Of a stretch of 14,596 bases of DNA, positions 13,385 through 14,596 are shown piece after piece; position 1 is the first letter of the stretch; every line of letters starts with the position of its first letter. The notes beneath the pieces are model-generated. The model was not told where the DNA came from and ran no database searches. It was given only the letters and a program-made list of their open reading frames with translations. Both the position numbers and the translations under genes were made by a program. The stretch is from Methylocystis echinoides (GTDB taxonomy: Bacteria > Pseudomonadota > Alphaproteobacteria > Rhizobiales > Beijerinckiaceae): assembly GCF_027923385.1 (NCBI RefSeq), contig NZ_BSEC01000009.1:1-14596 (forward strand), given 5' to 3'.

Positions 13385-14596
13385 TCAGGCCGCCATGGCC
13401 CGGGTGAAGCGCTCGCCGAAGATGACGGCGAACTGCGCCTTGGCCATGACCCACTCACGTGGCCCCATCTTCCACGCCTTCTCGGAGCGGTTCAAGACCA
13501 GGTAGAGCAGCTTCAGCGCGGCCTCGTCGGTCGGGAAGTGACCGCGGGCGCGCACAGCCCGGCGCAGCGTGGCGTTCAGGGCCTCGATGGCGTTGGTCGT
13601 GTACAGGATCCGGCGCACCTCGCCGGGGAAGGCATAGAACGGGACTACCTCGCCCCAGGCCCGTCGCCAGCTCTGGGCGATGGCTGGGTAGCGCCGACCC
13701 CATTCGCTTGTCTCGAAGGCCGCCAACGCCGCCTCGCCAGCCGCGGCATCGAGCGCGCGGTAGATGTCCTTCAGCGCCCCCGCCACGAGCTTGCGGTCCT
13801 TGTAGGACACGAAGTCGAGGCTGTGGCGTAGCAGGTGGACGATGCAGGTTTGGACCAGCGCCTCGGGGAACACCGCCCGGATCGCATCGGGGAAGCCCTT
13901 CAGGCCATCGACCACGGCAAGCAGCACGTCCTCGACGCCGCGGTTCCTGAGCTCGTTCATGACCCGCAACCAGAACTTGGCGCCCTCGTTCTGCTCCAGC
14001 CAGAGGCCGAGGATCTCCTTGGAGCCGTCGGCGCGCACGCCCAGCGCGATGTGGACGGCCTTGTTGCGGACCACGCCCTCGTCACGCACCTTGATCCGCA
14101 GGGCGTCGAAGAACACGATCGGGTAGACCGGCTCCAGCGGCCGGGCTTGCCAGGCGGCGACCTCCTCCAGGACCGCGTCGGTCACAGCGCTGATCAGGTC
14201 GGGTGAGACCTCGATCCCGTAGAGCTCGCGCAGGTGCGCGGCGATCTCTCGGGTGCTCATGCCACGCGCATACATCGACACGATCTTGTCGTCGAAGCCC
14301 GGGAAGCGGCGCTGGTAGCGGGCGATCAGCTGCGGGTCGAACGTCGCCTGCCGATCGCGCGGGATCGCCAGTTCGATCCGGCCCGTCTCGGTCGTGACCG
14401 TCTTGCGACCGTAGCCGTTGCGCGTGTTGCCGGCGTCCTCGCCCGCCAGATGATGGTCCATCTCTGCGTTGAGCGCCCGCTCGGCCAGGGCCTTCTTAAG
14501 CTCGTCCAACAGACCGTCGGCCTCGAAGGCCGTCTTCGGATCGGCCCCGGCCAGGAGCTGGTCCAGGATCGCGTCAGGGATGCGGGGTGCTTTGCG
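13385..14596 (-). CDS. IS256-family (mutator-type) transposase, 5' end cut by window
   Basis: 403 codons are visible, with the frame open through the right edge. The TTG at 14509 is not the true start, because upstream codons read as normal family sequence (LDQLLAGADPKTAFEADGLL). IS256 motifs are intact: NTRNGYGRKTV near the N-terminus, MYARGMSTREIAAHLRELYG, the DDE residues in IVFFDALRIKVRDEG (D), LLAVVDGLKGFPDAI (D) and TTNAIEALNATLRR (E), plus the CIVHLLRHSLDFV block between the second D and the E. No frameshift is seen, so it is probably active or recently active. Confidence 0.95.
   Translation of the reverse strand, partial: RKAPRIPDAILDQLLAGADPKTAFEADGLLDELKKALAERALNAEMDHHLAGEDAGNTRNGYGRKTVTTETGRIELAIPRDRQATFDPQLIARYQRRFPGFDDKIVSMYARGMSTREIAAHLRELYGIEVSPDLISAVTDAVLEEVAAWQARPLEPVYPIVFFDALRIKVRDEGVVRNKAVHIALGVRADGSKEILGLWLEQNEGAKFWLRVMNELRNRGVEDVLLAVVDGLKGFPDAIRAVFPEALVQTCIVHLLRHSLDFVSYKDRKLVAGALKDIYRALDAAAGEAALAAFETSEWGRRYPAIAQSWRRAWGEVVPFYAFPGEVRRILYTTNAIEALNATLRRAVRARGHFPTDEAALKLLYLVLNRSEKAWKMGPREWVMAKAQFAVIFGERFTRAMAA

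Larger units (their letters stand above)
13344..14596 (-). mobile_element. IS256-family insertion sequence (partial, runs off the right edge)
   Basis: The element comprises the terminal repeat at 13344 and one transposase gene filling it to the window edge. About 1.25 kb is visible; IS256-family elements are usually 1.3-1.5 kb, so little is missing. It has split the gene whose C-terminus lies at 13235-13343. Confidence 0.85.

Overview
The window looks like a high-GC alphaproteobacterium of the order Hyphomicrobiales, most likely Methylobacterium or Methylorubrum. This rests on the rRNA sequence, the EcfG-type sigma factors, a RepC replication protein, and several small proteins of a kind I associate with Methylobacterium. 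The genus is inferred from memory of families; no search was run.

Layout. (1) Positions 1-546 are the end of an rRNA operon: the last ~260 nt of 23S rRNA, a structured spacer, and a complete 5S rRNA. No tRNA follows the 5S. (2) 894-1430 holds an EcfG-like sigma factor that stops after region 2, behind a good promoter. (3) 1663-7751 (minus strand) is a type I secretion operon: a PrtD-type ABC exporter, an HlyD-type adaptor, and a 972-aa Ala/Gly/Pro/Asp/His-rich protein with about seven degenerate repeats of 51-57 residues. (4) 8125-8451 is an XRE-family regulator divergent from that operon. (5) 8537-9919 holds a small conserved protein (minus) and a sigma factor whose N-terminal half carries a NepR-like anti-sigma segment in the same frame. 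(6) 10591-12185 is a replication module: a ribbon-helix-helix protein behind a direct repeat, a terminator, and a repC-like gene whose ribosome binding site lies inside a hairpin. No repA or repB is present. (7) 12344-13217 has a 58-aa protein, a single-domain response regulator and a perfect 20-bp hairpin. (8) 13235-14596 is the C-terminal remnant of a gene interrupted by an IS256-family element that runs off the right edge.

The parts may be connected by regulation. A palindrome-like element, best written GTTTGCTGTACAGCAAAC, occurs in whole or part just downstream of a plausible -10 box at three starts: the truncated sigma gene, the XRE gene and the NepR-sigma fusion. The simplest reading is that the XRE protein controls this set. 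The fusion suggests a general-stress sigma factor that carries its own anti-sigma factor and would need phosphorylated PhyR to release it. An rRNA operon about 10.5 kb from a repC gene without repAB suggests either a secondary replicon carrying rrn, or a chromosome that has absorbed a replication module.
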